Assembly: GCF_000367345.1 (NCBI RefSeq)
Contig: NZ_BARE01000014.1
Location: 1 to 64,000, forward strand
Direction of reading: 5' to 3'
Length of the DNA: 64,000 bases
Source of the DNA: Sphingobium xenophagum NBRC 107872
Lineage (GTDB): Bacteria > Pseudomonadota > Alphaproteobacteria > Sphingomonadales > Sphingomonadaceae
Part shown: in pieces, positions 1-11,739 of the stretch
How the letters are laid out: every line of letters begins with the position of its first letter
Position numbering within the stretch: the stretch's first letter is position 1
Made by a program: the position numbers and the translations under genes
The notes under the pieces: generated by a model
Told to the model about the DNA's origin: nothing
What the model saw: the letters and a program-made list of their open reading frames with translations, nothing else
Databases searched by the model: none

Positions 1-4
1 GCCA

Positions 5-23
5 CCTCCCCTGCAAGGGGAGG
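5..23. repeat. Short perfect palindrome after the rhomboid gene
   Basis: A 19-bp palindrome with CCTCCCC and GGGGAGG arms around a TGCAA centre. It lies just beyond the 3' end of the minus-strand rhomboid gene. Nearly the same palindrome occurs at 44234-44252 and 50535-50553, each time just past the 3' end of a gene. It could act as a terminator stem, although no T-run is visible here, or it may be a short REP-like repeat. Confidence 0.6.
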
Positions 24-51
24 ATGGGTAGCTGCGCAAAGCAAACAGACT

Positions 52-690
52 TTAATTGAGGGGCTGGGGCGGCTTTCGGAAACGCCAGCGCAACAGCGGG
101 CGCGTCAGCACCAGCCCCACAAGAAAGCCGCCAATATGCGCGGCAATGGCGATCTGGCCAAGCTGCCCCATCCCGCCAGCGGTCGCGATGCCGATCATCA
201 GTTGCAAACCGATCCACGCCGCCGCCAGCCAGAGCAGGCGCACGATATTGGCCGAGATCGGCCCAATGCTGCGAACCGTCTGCTGGCTGTATAGCAGGGC
301 ATAGGTCGCCATGATCGCTGAGATCGCGCCGCTGGCGCCCACCATGGGATTGGTCGAACCGGGGTCGATCGCCCATTGCGCGGCGCATGCGCCATAAGCG
401 CCGGTCAGATAGAGGCAGAGCGTACCGCCCTTCCCCAACACCTGTTCGACCTGCCGCCCGCAAAACACCAGCATCAGCAGGTTGAAGCCGATATGCAGCC
501 AGCCTGCGTGGATCAGCGTGCAGCTGAGCGGCGTCAGCCAGGCAGGGACAGCCGCCATGCCATCCAGCAGCGCCGGATCGGCAATGCGCGCAGGAATGAA
601 GCCGCCGATGATGGCCGCATCATCCGTGCGCCCGGTCAGATCAAGCAGCAGAAACGCGACGAAGGTAATCGCCGCGATCCCGTTGGTCAT
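52..690 (-). CDS. Rhomboid family intramembrane serine protease
   Basis: A polytopic membrane protein of about 212 residues. Rhomboids cleave transmembrane substrates inside the bilayer with a Ser-His dyad. The GASGA motif (catalytic Ser about residue 120) and an AHIGG motif (catalytic His about residue 185) are both present, as is the HxxxN pair in the WLHIGFNLLM helix that forms the oxyanion region. I start at the ATG at 690 (MTNGIAA), which follows a CAGGCAGG stretch; a GTG at 711 is the alternative. The start lies 23 nt after the greA stop on the same strand, so it is probably co-transcribed at the end of the carA-to-greA run. The substrate is unknown. Confidence 0.88.
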   Translation of the reverse strand: MTNGIAAITFVAFLLLDLTGRTDDAAIIGGFIPARIADPALLDGMAAVPAWLTPLSCTLIHAGWLHIGFNLLMLVFCGRQVEQVLGKGGTLCLYLTGAYGACAAQWAIDPGSTNPMVGASGAISAIMATYALLYSQQTVRSIGPISANIVRLLWLAAAWIGLQLMIGIATAGGMGQLGQIAIAAHIGGFLVGLVLTRPLLRWRFRKPPQPLN

Positions 691-713
691 CCTGCCTGCA
701 GGTAATCTCACGA

Positions 714-1190
714 TCAGATGAAATCGATTTTTTCGACCTGGTAGAATTTGTCGCCCGACGGGACCGACACTTCCACATCTTCACCGACCGTGCGGCCAAT
801 CAGCGCGCGGCCAAGCGGGCTGTTATAGGAAATCATGCCCAGCTTCGCGTCCGCTTCGGCCTGACCCACGATCTGATATTTGACCGGCTTGTCATCCTCG
901 TCCAACAAGGTGACGGTCGCGCCGAACACGATCTTGTCGCCCGACAGGCTTTTGGGATCGATGATCTGCGCGCGCGAAAGCTTGTCCTCCAGATCGGAGA
1001 TGGTGGCCTCCACCTGACCCTGACGTTCCTTCGCCGCGTGATATTCGGCATTTTCCGACAGGTCGCCATGGGCGCGCGCCTCTTCGATGGCGTCAACGAT
1101 CAATGGCCGTTCAGCCTTGAGTTCGCGGAGTTGCCCCATGAGCTTGTCATAGCCCACCTGCAACATCGGCATCTTCTCAACGGTCGCCAT
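714..1190 (-). CDS. greA: Transcription elongation factor GreA
   Basis: 158 residues, the normal GreA length. The N-terminal half is the antiparallel coiled coil that enters the RNA polymerase secondary channel and stimulates cleavage of backtracked transcripts; the acidic tip is seen in the [10 protein letters not shown] region, with the DLSENAEY signature about residues 44-51. The C-terminal FKBP-like domain contains the conserved [10 protein letters not shown] stretch. The gene follows carB on the same strand after an 80-nt gap, and a rhomboid gene follows it. The carB-greA order is common in alphaproteobacteria. The identification is secure. Confidence 0.97.
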   Translation of the reverse strand: MATVEKMPMLQVGYDKLMGQLRELKAERPLIVDAIEEARAHGDLSENAEYHAAKERQGQVEATISDLEDKLSRAQIIDPKSLSGDKIVFGATVTLLDEDDKPVKYQIVGQAEADAKLGMISYNSPLGRALIGRTVGEDVEVSVPSGDKFYQVEKIDFI

Positions 1191-1270
1191 TATGCAAATC
1201 CTTCGTCAAAACTTCCCTTTGGCGGCGACCAACATGGTGCCACCCGCAGCGTGTGTCCTTGTGCAGGGGA

Positions 1271-4589
<3,319 letters not shown>

Positions 4590-4606
<17 letters not shown>

Positions 4607-4880
4607 TGGAAGCCTCTTCTTTATAGAGTTCGTTACCAACAAAGCCCATTTTCAATGGATAGTTGGCTTTTTTAAGTTCTTTGAGGATGCAATCGACCGC
4701 TTCATATTTTGCGTCCAGTGGCGGCTGGAGTTGAAGCTCGTCCTTGCCCCTCAAATTCAAAGTTGATCGCGGCAAGCCACATTTATCGGAGATCTTATCG
4801 AAATCGCTTTGAGAAAATTTGCGATCACTTGCACATCCCGCAAGCGCGATTGCGATCAAAATCCACGGTACTTGCCTCAA
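4590..4880 (-). CDS. Small putative lipoprotein between rraB and carB
   Basis: 96 residues that I do not recognise as a named family. The N-terminus [16 protein letters not shown] has a positively charged start, a hydrophobic core and an LAGC lipobox with the modified Cys at residue 16, so it is probably a lipoprotein. The mature part has two further cysteines (in DKCGLPRS and VDCILKEL), which could form a disulfide. The start overlaps rraB by 4 nt and the end overlaps carB by 17 nt, so translation is probably coupled across all three. The gene is visibly richer in A and T than its neighbours, which may mean it was acquired recently. No function can be assigned. Confidence 0.72.
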
Positions 4881-5245
4881 TGCACCGCCCCCGTCCGCGC
4901 CTCACACCCCCAGCCGTCATATTCGACGCCGCAGAGTATTTCGATCTGGAGGCATTTCTTGGTCAGGGCGCGGATCGAGGCTTCGTCGACTGCCTGTTCG
5001 CATTCCAGGAACAGGAACAGGTCGCCTTCTTCATCTTCCTCCCGGTCCAGTTCGACCATGCCGAACTGGCTGGCGATGGTCAGAACGCGTTCGAAATCCT
5101 TTTCCGATCCGCGAAAGCTTACATCCACCGGGCGCGGGATCATCGCCTTGTCGCCATTGGCGGCGAGGTTGGCGAGGACTTGGCGGTCCGCTTCCCATTC
5201 GGCGGCCAGCCGCGCTTCATCGACGGGAGGCAGCTTGATGCTCAT
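4877..5245 (-). CDS. rraB: RraB-like ribonuclease E inhibitor family protein
   Basis: 122 residues matching the RraB (DUF1260) fold in length and pattern: an N-terminal helix with a charged stretch, RPVDVSFRGSEKDFERV in the first ferredoxin-like half, and a second half ending in GVEYDGWGCEA. In gammaproteobacteria RraB binds RNase E and alters which transcripts it cleaves; whether this holds here is inference. The ATG overlaps the carA stop by 4 nt and the stop overlaps the next gene's start by 4 nt, so it is embedded in the car operon. The acidic DREEDEEGD stretch about residues 68-76 resembles the acidic segment of RraB. Confidence 0.75.
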   Translation of the reverse strand: MSIKLPPVDEARLAAEWEADRQVLANLAANGDKAMIPRPVDVSFRGSEKDFERVLTIASQFGMVELDREEDEEGDLFLFLECEQAVDEASIRALTKKCLQIEILCGVEYDGWGCEARTGAVH

Positions 5246-6420
5246 GCCGCCACGGCTTTTTTGAGGCCATCGACGAAGCGCTGGAACAGATAGAAGCTGT
5301 CCTGCGGGCCGGGCGAGGCTTCGGGGTGATACTGGACCGAGAAGGCATTTTTGTCAGTGAGCGCAATGCCGCAATTGCTGCCGTCGAACAGCGAGACATG
5401 GGTGGCGCGGACATTGGCGGGCAGCGTCGCCGCGTCGACCGCGAAGCCATGGTTCATGCTGGTAATCTCGACCAGCCCGTCCTCCAGCCGCTTGACCGGA
5501 TGGTTCGCGCCGCGGTGGCCCTGATGCATCTTGATGGTCTTTGCGCCGACGGCAAGGCCCAGCAACTGGTGGCCAAGGCAGATGCCGAACACGGGGATGT
5601 CCGCGTCCAGCACCTGCCGGATCACCGGCACGGCGTAAGCGCCGGTCGCGGCGGGATCGCCCGGACCGTTGGAGAGGAACACGCCATCGGGCGACAGGGC
5701 CGACACCTGATCGAAGGTCGCGGTGGCGGGCAGCACGGTGACGCGCGCGCCAGCCTTTACCAGGTTGCGGAAGATATTGTTCTTCGCGCCATAGTCGATC
5801 GCGACGACATGGGGGCGATCAGCGCCCGCCTCGCCATGGCTATAGCCCGCGCCCAGCGTCCAGCCGCCATCGTTCCACAAGCGGCTGTCCTTGCCTGTGA
5901 CTTCGATGGCCAGGTCCATGCCCTCCAGCCCCGGCCAGGCGGCGGCCTTGGCAGCCAGCGCGGCGATGTCGAACTGACCGTCGGGATCATGGGCGATGAC
6001 GATGTTGGGCGCGCCCTTTTCGCGGATCATGCGGGTCAGCGCACGGGTATCGACGCCCGACAGGCCAATGCGGCCATGATCGCGCATCCATGCGTCAAAT
6101 GGCTGGACGTTGCGGAAATTGCTGGGTTCGGTGACGTCCTGCCGCACGACGCAGCCCAGCGCAAAGGGCGTGTCCGCTTCCACATCGTCGGCGTTGGTGC
6201 CGACATTGCCGATATGGGGAAAGGTGAAGGTCACGACCTGACCCGCATAGCTGGGGTCGGTCATGATTTCCTGATAGCCGGTGATGGCGGTGTTGAAGCA
6301 AAGTTCGCCCACCGCTTCGCCCACCGCGCCGAAGCCACGGCCGAACACGGCGGAACCATCGGCAAAAACCAATACCCCTGTCGCTCCTTTGGGCACAATG
6401 AGGGTCTTGGCGTCAGCCAT
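5242..6420 (-). CDS. carA: Carbamoyl-phosphate synthase small subunit
   Basis: 392 residues. The glutaminase subunit releases ammonia from glutamine and passes it to CarB. The N-terminal CPSase domain begins VLVFADGSAVFGRGFGA and contains TGYQEIMTDPSYAGQ. The C-terminal class I amidotransferase domain has the nucleophile loop GICLGHQ (Cys about residue 281) and the downstream FSVQYHPEASPGP with its catalytic His and Glu. I start at the ATG at 6420, preceded by AAAAGGA on the coding strand, rather than 21 codons upstream. It is the first gene of a run carA, rraB, lipoprotein, carB, and is divergent from the YqeY gene. Confidence 0.97.
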   Translation of the reverse strand: MADAKTLIVPKGATGVLVFADGSAVFGRGFGAVGEAVGELCFNTAITGYQEIMTDPSYAGQVVTFTFPHIGNVGTNADDVEADTPFALGCVVRQDVTEPSNFRNVQPFDAWMRDHGRIGLSGVDTRALTRMIREKGAPNIVIAHDPDGQFDIAALAAKAAAWPGLEGMDLAIEVTGKDSRLWNDGGWTLGAGYSHGEAGADRPHVVAIDYGAKNNIFRNLVKAGARVTVLPATATFDQVSALSPDGVFLSNGPGDPAATGAYAVPVIRQVLDADIPVFGICLGHQLLGLAVGAKTIKMHQGHRGANHPVKRLEDGLVEITSMNHGFAVDAATLPANVRATHVSLFDGSNCGIALTDKNAFSVQYHPEASPGPQDSFYLFQRFVDGLKKAVAA

Positions 6421-6480
6421 GGTCGGGTGGTCCTTTTTTGCTTTTGCGGGGTCCCGTCTGGTGCGGGTTAAACGGCCGGT

Positions 6481-6509
6481 CACCTATGCCTGTGCGACGT
6501 CGCGGTCAA
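6481..6509 (-). promoter_or_regulatory. Candidate carA promoter
   Basis: On the minus strand a TTGACC at 6509-6504 is followed after 17 nt by TAGGTG at 6486-6481, a reasonable -35 and a weak -10, about 60 nt upstream of the chosen carA start. It lies in the 157-nt gap between carA and the divergent YqeY gene. The call rests on consensus only. Confidence 0.35.
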
Positions 6510-6577
6510 CGCCTGTTAAAAATCTCTTTTGGCGTTATATCTACTTCTTTCCCGATAAGAACAGGATTCGCTTCGCC

Positions 6578-7030
6578 ATGATTCGCGATACCATCAAGAG
6601 CGCCCAGATCACAGCCATGAAGGCGGGCGACAAGGAACGTCTGGCCGCCGTGCGCCTGATCCTGGCCAAGCTGAAGGACCGCGACATCGAATTGCGCGTG
6701 GCCACCAGCGTGCCCGACGACGATGTGGTGGTGGTCGAAGTGCTGCAAAAGATGGTCAAGCAGCGCCGCGAATCGATCGACATGTTCAAAAATGGCGGGC
6801 GCGACGAACTGGCCGCCAAGGAACAGAGCGAGCTGGAGGTAATCGAAAGCTTCCTGCCGCAACAGTTGAGCGAGGATGAGACGAAGGCGGCGATCGAGGG
6901 GATCAAGGCCGAAGTCGGCGCGGCGAGCGTCAAGGATATGGGCAAGGTGATGGCGGTGCTGAAGGAACGGCACGGCCAGGTGATCGACATGAGCAAGGCA
7001 AGCGCGCTGGTGAAGGCGGCGCTGGGGTGA
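6578..7030 (+). CDS. GatB/YqeY domain protein
   Basis: 150 residues of the YqeY family, which resembles the tRNA-binding tail domain of the amidotransferase subunit GatB. The start MIRDTIKSAQITAMKAGDK is the usual family N-terminus (a helix preceding KDRDIELR), and the C-terminal half has the VIESFLPQQLSEDET and VKDMGKVMAVLKERH segments typical of the family. The exact role is unsettled; it may act on tRNA-dependent amidation or be a helper of unknown kind. The frame is open far upstream, but the ATG at 6578 is the homologous start. It is divergent from carA. In many alphaproteobacteria it sits next to carA and dnaG, as here. Confidence 0.92.
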   Translation: MIRDTIKSAQITAMKAGDKERLAAVRLILAKLKDRDIELRVATSVPDDDVVVVEVLQKMVKQRRESIDMFKNGGRDELAAKEQSELEVIESFLPQQLSEDETKAAIEGIKAEVGAASVKDMGKVMAVLKERHGQVIDMSKASALVKAALG

Positions 7031-7040
7031 CATTATATAG

Positions 7041-7062
7041 CCCCTCCCGTCCAAGGGAGGGG
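7041..7062. repeat. Inverted repeat after the YqeY gene
   Basis: CCCCTCCC and GGGAGGGG arms around a short GTCCAA loop, starting 10 nt after the YqeY stop. The stem is strong but the following sequence lacks a T-run, so it is either a weak terminator or a REP-like palindrome of the same kind as those at 5-23 and 50535-50553. Confidence 0.5.
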
Positions 7063-7075
7063 TTGCCCACAACCG

Positions 7076-7104
7076 CCGTTCGTTTCGAGCGAAGTCGAGA
7101 AACG
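7076..7104. repeat. Single arm of repeat family B
   Basis: One arm of a palindromic repeat beginning CCGTTCGTTTCGAGCGAAG. Complete two-arm copies lie at 7452-7525 and 27181-27255, and an interrupted copy at 57649-57879. Only one arm is seen here, between the YqeY and GIY-YIG genes. Confidence 0.75.
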
Positions 7105-7151
7105 CCGGGCATGACGCTCGACTTAAAGGCCGGTTCAGGCATATTCCGCAC

Positions 7152-7556
7152 ATGGCTTTCTGGACCTACATGCTGAAATGCTCTGACGGTCGATATTATA
7201 CCGGCCACACCGACAATCTGGATCACCGCTTGGGCCAGCATCATAATGGTGAAGGCAGTGCGTTTACGCGAAAACGCCGTCCGGTAGCGCTGGTCTGGAG
7301 CGAAACGTTCGGCACGCGGATCGAGGCGTTGGAAGCCGAGCAGGTCATTGGCGGCTGGTCGCGCGCCAAGAAAGAGGCGCTGATTGCCGGGAACTGGTCA
7401 ATGGTATCGCACTTCGACAGACCGCCGCACGAGCGAAATCCGTCCCGCACCCCGTTCGTTTCGAGCGAAGTCGAGAAACCGCAAATGCCGCGTGCGGGTT
7501 TCTCGACTGCGCTCGAAACGAACGGCGGTAGTGAAGTGCCGCCGGAGGGGAGTTAA
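7152..7556 (+). CDS. GIY-YIG nuclease superfamily protein with a repeat-derived tail
   Basis: 134 residues. The first 85 match the short UPF0213/YhbQ-type GIY-YIG proteins: WTYMLKCSDGRYYTGHTDNLDHRLGQHHNG carries YML and YTG (in place of GIY and YIG), then the conserved Arg, and TRKRRPVALVW and the E-A-EQ helix follow. Such proteins are thought to act on branched or damaged DNA, but the role of this class is not established. From residue 101 to the end the protein is translated from a family-B palindrome (7452-7525), giving PFVSSEVEKP and GFSTALETNG, so the tail is probably not part of the ancestral fold. The TAA abuts the dnaG ATG with no spacing. Confidence 0.82.
   Translation: MAFWTYMLKCSDGRYYTGHTDNLDHRLGQHHNGEGSAFTRKRRPVALVWSETFGTRIEALEAEQVIGGWSRAKKEALIAGNWSMVSHFDRPPHERNPSRTPFVSSEVEKPQMPRAGFSTALETNGGSEVPPEGS
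7452..7525. repeat. Repeat family B, complete palindrome inside a coding sequence
   Basis: Two arms of about 29 bp (7452-7480 and 7496-7525) form a near-perfect inverted repeat, starting CCGTTCGTTTCGAGCGAAG and ending with its complement, around a loop of about 15 nt. It overlaps the last third of the GIY-YIG coding sequence and ends 31 nt before the dnaG start. In the transcript it would fold into a long hairpin close to the dnaG ribosome site. Confidence 0.9.
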
Positions 7557-9458
7557 ATGTCCCTGACCCCCGCCTTTCTCGATGAATTGCGTGCGCGTAC
7601 TTCGCTGTCCACGCTGATCGGGCGTACTGTGAAGGTGCAGAAGGCGGGGCGCGAATATAAGGCGTGCTGCCCGTTCCATAACGAAAAAACGCCCAGCTTC
7701 ACGATCAATGACGAGAAGGGCTTTTATCACTGCTTCGGCTGCGGCGCGCATGGCGACGCGATCCGGTGGATGACGGACCAGCGCGGCCTGCCCTTCATGG
7801 AGGCGGTGAAGGAACTGGCGCAGGCGGCGGGGATGGACGTGCCTGCGGCCGATCCGCGCGCGGCGAAACGGGCGGAGGCGGCCAAAGGGCTGCATGACGC
7901 GATGGCGGCGGCACAGGGCTTTTTCGAGGAGCAACTGGGCGGGATCGAGGGCGCGGAGGCGCGGGCCTATCTGGGCAAGCGCGGGATCAGCGATGCGACG
8001 CGACGAGCGTTCGGCTTTGGCTATTCGCCCGATGGACGCGGGCGGCTGAAAAGCGCGCTCAAGGAATTTGGCGAACCGATGCTGGTCGAGGCTGGCCTCC
8101 TGATCGACCCGGACGGTGCCGAGCCGGATGGCGGTAAAACCAGAAAGCGCGACACGTACGATCGTTTCCGCGGGCGGCTGATGCTGCCGATCCGCGACAT
8201 TCGCGGACGCGTGATTGCGTTTGGCGGGCGGACATTGGGCGCAGGGGAGCCGAAATATCTCAATTCCCCCGACACGCCTTTGTTCGACAAGGGGCGCACC
8301 CTCTACAATATCGACCGCGCCTCCCCCGCCAGCCGCAATACCGGCCGGGTGATCGTGGTCGAAGGCTATATGGATGTGGTCGCGCTGGCGCAGGCGGGCT
8401 TTGCCGATGCGGTTGCGCCGCTGGGCACGGCGCTGACCGAGCATCAGATCGAACGATTGTGGAAGATGGTCGAGGTGCCGATCCTGTGCTTCGATGGCGA
8501 TTCGGCGGGGCAGAAGGCGGCGATCCGCGCGGCGATGCGCGCCCTGCCCCTGCTGCGCCCCGGCCATAGCCTGGCCTTTGCGACGCTGCCTGCGGGCAAA
8601 GACCCCGACGACCTGATCCGCGCCGAAGGGCCAGCGGCGATGGAGGCGGTGCTGGCCGCCGCGCAGCCGCTGGTCGAACGGCTGTGGAGCCACGAACAGA
8701 CTGTCGCGCCACTCGATACGCCCGAACAAAAGGCGGCGCTCAAGCAAAGACTGGCCGCCATTACCGAGGCGATCGACCATCCCGACGTGCGCGCCCATTA
8801 TGCCCATGCGTTCCGCGAGCGCTATGACGCGCTGTTTTTCGCCCGGCCCGCCTTCAACAACGCCCCGCGCGGGCAAGGTGCCAATAATGCTGGCCGTTGG
8901 CAGCGCGACAGGAAGGGGAATTGGAAACCGCCGATCGCTCCGGTCGGCCAGGAAGCTCGCGCGATCGGCGCAACCGGCATGGAACAAAGGCTGTTGCGCG
9001 CGATTCTGGCCAGTTTGCTGCGCCATCCCGACCAGATTGTTCGCCATCGCGAGACATTGGCGAGCCTGCAAGTGGCGGATCGGGCGCTGGGTCAATTGCT
9101 CGCCGCGATGATTGCTGCATCCTTTCGCAAAGAAACAGTTGAAACCGATGGCCTCCTTACCATATTGGGGCCAGGTGAAGTGTATAATATGGCGAAGGGG
9201 ATGCTTCGGGCCGACACGTTCACATTCACCCCCCACAGGATGACAACCGACGCCGATCGCGTGACCCGCGATCTGGAGGAGGCCATTCGGGTGATGGCGC
9301 AGGGACCGGAGCTGGACGCTGCATTGGCGGAGGCGACGAGACGGGCGAGGGAAGACCTCAACGAGGCAAGCTATGCCGAGCAGCAACGGGTCCATCGGCT
9401 GAAAATGGACCATGAAAGCCGCTTGGCGGAACTCGCGCAGTCCGACGACATTGAGTGA
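7557..9458 (+). CDS. dnaG: DNA primase DnaG
   Basis: 633 residues. It makes RNA primers for DNA replication. The N-terminal CHC2 zinc domain shows Cys38, His41, Cys59 and Cys62 (CPFH and CFGC). The catalytic core follows, with the TOPRIM domain starting at VIVVEGYMDVVAL (Glu about residue 269) and CFDGDSAGQKAA. The C-terminal 180 residues, presumed to bind the helicase DnaB, are less conserved. The start has a GGAGGGGAG ribosome site overlapping the last codons of the GIY-YIG gene. rpoD follows after 77 nt, the classical dnaG-rpoD order; the expected rpsU of enterobacteria is absent. Confidence 0.98.
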   Translation: MSLTPAFLDELRARTSLSTLIGRTVKVQKAGREYKACCPFHNEKTPSFTINDEKGFYHCFGCGAHGDAIRWMTDQRGLPFMEAVKELAQAAGMDVPAADPRAAKRAEAAKGLHDAMAAAQGFFEEQLGGIEGAEARAYLGKRGISDATRRAFGFGYSPDGRGRLKSALKEFGEPMLVEAGLLIDPDGAEPDGGKTRKRDTYDRFRGRLMLPIRDIRGRVIAFGGRTLGAGEPKYLNSPDTPLFDKGRTLYNIDRASPASRNTGRVIVVEGYMDVVALAQAGFADAVAPLGTALTEHQIERLWKMVEVPILCFDGDSAGQKAAIRAAMRALPLLRPGHSLAFATLPAGKDPDDLIRAEGPAAMEAVLAAAQPLVERLWSHEQTVAPLDTPEQKAALKQRLAAITEAIDHPDVRAHYAHAFRERYDALFFARPAFNNAPRGQGANNAGRWQRDRKGNWKPPIAPVGQEARAIGATGMEQRLLRAILASLLRHPDQIVRHRETLASLQVADRALGQLLAAMIAASFRKETVETDGLLTILGPGEVYNMAKGMLRADTFTFTPHRMTTDADRVTRDLEEAIRVMAQGPELDAALAEATRRAREDLNEASYAEQQRVHRLKMDHESRLAELAQSDDIE

Positions 9459-9535
9459 TATGATCGTCCCGTCATGGGACGAGGGATTTGAATGATCGCT
9501 CCGGCAAGAAGGAGCGGCGGAGTTAAGGCGAATAA

Positions 9536-11593
9536 ATGGCGACCAAGGCGAACAGCAAAAGTGCGGGTGCGGGTGATGGCGGAGATGAAGGTGGCGATGC
9601 CCCGCTGCTCGACCTGAACGAAGCCTCGGTCAAGAAGCTGCTCGCCCGTGCCAAGAAGCGCGGCTACATCACCTATGACGAACTGAACAGCGCCCTGCCC
9701 CAGGACCAGATGTCGTCCGAGCAGATCGAGGATGTCATGTCCGCGCTCAACGACATGGGCGTCAACATCGTCGAAAATGAAGAAGCCGGCGATGATGGTG
9801 AGGACCAGCAGCGCGAGGATGACAATGACGACGCCAATGAAGTGGCGGAGGACGATGACGGTTCGCCCCGGCTGATCACCGAAAAAAAGAAGGAAACGGT
9901 CGATCGCACCGACGATCCCGTTCGCATGTATCTGCGCGAAATGGGCGCGGTGGAACTGCTCAGCCGTGAAGGCGAAATCGCCATCGCCAAGCGGATCGAG
10001 GCCGGTCGCGACACCATGATCCTGGGCCTGTGCGAAAGCCCGACGACCTTCAACGCGATCATCGAATGGTCGACGGCGCTCAACAATGGCGAAATGCAAC
10101 TGCGCGAGATTCTGGATCTCGACGCGATGCTGTCCAAAGACCCTGCGCCTGAAAGCCTGGAAGAAGGCGCCGAGGATGATGATGGCGAAATAAGCGAAAA
10201 GACCGCCGGTCCCAGCTTCAAGGAAGAGGAGGAGCCCGAAGAGGAGTCCGCCGACGCCGACGAGGATGAGGATGGTTCGGGCGAGCGCCGCACCCGCCGC
10301 GCCGAAGAGGAAGAGGAAGAGGACAACACCCTCTCCCTTGCGCAGATGGAAGAAACGCTCAAGCCGATGGCGCTGGAGAAGTTTGCGACCATCACGGAGA
10401 TTTTCCGCGCCTTTTCGAGCATCCAGGCCGCGCGCATGCTGGCCATGGGCAATGGCGACGCGCTGAGCCAGTCGGAAGAGGATCGCTATCACGAACTGCG
10501 CGAAAGCCTGACCGCCGAGGTCGAAAGCGTGCAGTTCCACCAGCAGAAGATCGAATATCTGGTCGATCAGCTTTATGCCTACAACCGGCGCCTGACCGCG
10601 CTGGGCGGCCAGATGCTGCGTCTGGCCGAGCGGCACAAGGTGCCGCGCAAGGACTTTCTCGACCGCTATGTGAACCATGAGCTGGACGATGGCTGGCTGG
10701 ACCGGGTTGCGGGTATCGACAAGAAATGGACCGCCTTCGTCGCTGCCGAAGGGCGCGCGGTGGAACGCATCCGCACCGAGGTCAGCGAAATCGCGCAGGC
10801 GACCGGCATGTCGCTCAGCGAGTTCCGCCGCATCGTCAACATGGTGCAGAAGGGCGAGCGCGAAGCGCGGATCGCCAAGAAGGAAATGGTCGAGGCGAAC
10901 CTGCGCCTCGTCATCTCCATCGCTAAAAAATATACGAACCGTGGCCTGCAATTCCTTGATCTTATTCAGGAAGGTAATATCGGCCTGATGAAGGCGGTCG
11001 ATAAGTTCGAATATCGCCGCGGTTACAAGTTCAGCACCTATGCGACCTGGTGGATTCGTCAGGCGATCACCCGGTCGATCGCGGATCAGGCGCGGACCAT
11101 CCGTATTCCGGTCCATATGATCGAAACGATCAACAAGCTGGTCCGCACCAGCCGCCAGTTCCTGCACGAGCAGGGCCGCGAACCGACCCCGGAGGAGATG
11201 GCCGAGCGCCTGTCCATGCCGCTGGAGAAGGTGCGCAAGGTGATGAAGATCGCCAAGGAACCGATCTCCCTCGAAACGCCGATCGGCGACGAGGAAGACA
11301 GCCATCTGGGCGACTTCATCGAGGACAAGAATGCGATCATCCCGGTGGATGCCGCGATCCAGGCGAACCTGAAGGAAACCGTCACCCGCGTGCTGGCGTC
11401 GCTGACCCCGCGCGAGGAACGCGTGCTGCGGATGCGCTTTGGCATCGGCATGAATACCGACCATACGCTGGAGGAAGTGGGCCAGCAGTTCAGCGTGACC
11501 CGCGAACGTATCCGCCAGATCGAGGCAAAGGCGCTGCGCAAGCTCAAACATCCGAGCCGCAGCCGCAAGATGCGCAGTTTCCTCGACCAGTAA
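9536..11593 (+). CDS. rpoD: RNA polymerase primary sigma factor
   Basis: 685 residues, the vegetative sigma-70. Region 1.1 lies at the N-terminus ([23 protein letters not shown]). Region 1.2 starts at [12 protein letters not shown]. The non-conserved insert about residues 200-265 is strongly acidic (runs of Glu and Asp). Regions 2.1-2.4, about residues 455-530, include [17 protein letters not shown], which melts and reads the -10 element. Region 4.2 near the end ([17 protein letters not shown]) reads the -35 element. It lies downstream of dnaG and is followed by a strong terminator. The identification is certain; the ATG at 9536 is the usual family start. Confidence 0.98.
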   Translation: MATKANSKSAGAGDGGDEGGDAPLLDLNEASVKKLLARAKKRGYITYDELNSALPQDQMSSEQIEDVMSALNDMGVNIVENEEAGDDGEDQQREDDNDDANEVAEDDDGSPRLITEKKKETVDRTDDPVRMYLREMGAVELLSREGEIAIAKRIEAGRDTMILGLCESPTTFNAIIEWSTALNNGEMQLREILDLDAMLSKDPAPESLEEGAEDDDGEISEKTAGPSFKEEEEPEEESADADEDEDGSGERRTRRAEEEEEEDNTLSLAQMEETLKPMALEKFATITEIFRAFSSIQAARMLAMGNGDALSQSEEDRYHELRESLTAEVESVQFHQQKIEYLVDQLYAYNRRLTALGGQMLRLAERHKVPRKDFLDRYVNHELDDGWLDRVAGIDKKWTAFVAAEGRAVERIRTEVSEIAQATGMSLSEFRRIVNMVQKGEREARIAKKEMVEANLRLVISIAKKYTNRGLQFLDLIQEGNIGLMKAVDKFEYRRGYKFSTYATWWIRQAITRSIADQARTIRIPVHMIETINKLVRTSRQFLHEQGREPTPEEMAERLSMPLEKVRKVMKIAKEPISLETPIGDEEDSHLGDFIEDKNAIIPVDAAIQANLKETVTRVLASLTPREERVLRMRFGIGMNTDHTLEEVGQQFSVTRERIRQIEAKALRKLKHPSRSRKMRSFLDQ

Positions 11594-11615
11594 GCTGCTG
11601 CTTATTGCTAAGTAT

Positions 11616-11646
11616 CAAAGGGCGGTCTGATTGGGCCGCCCTTTTC
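11616..11646 (+). terminator. Rho-independent terminator of rpoD
   Basis: An AAAGGGCGG stem arm, a loop of about 11 nt, a CCGCCC arm and a CTTTT tail, starting 23 nt after the rpoD stop codon. Confidence 0.88.
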
Positions 11647-11739
11647 CATGGCGATCATGTCGTTTGCCGACACGACATTGGCGGATTGAACAAGCTCATC
11701 CTCCGTTAGTATCGCATCTGATTTCTCGTCATGACACAA

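Noticed and set aside
9371-11551. A 726-codon open frame opposite rpoD
   Set aside because: Antisense to rpoD with no family signature; caused by the GC-rich codon bias of the real gene.
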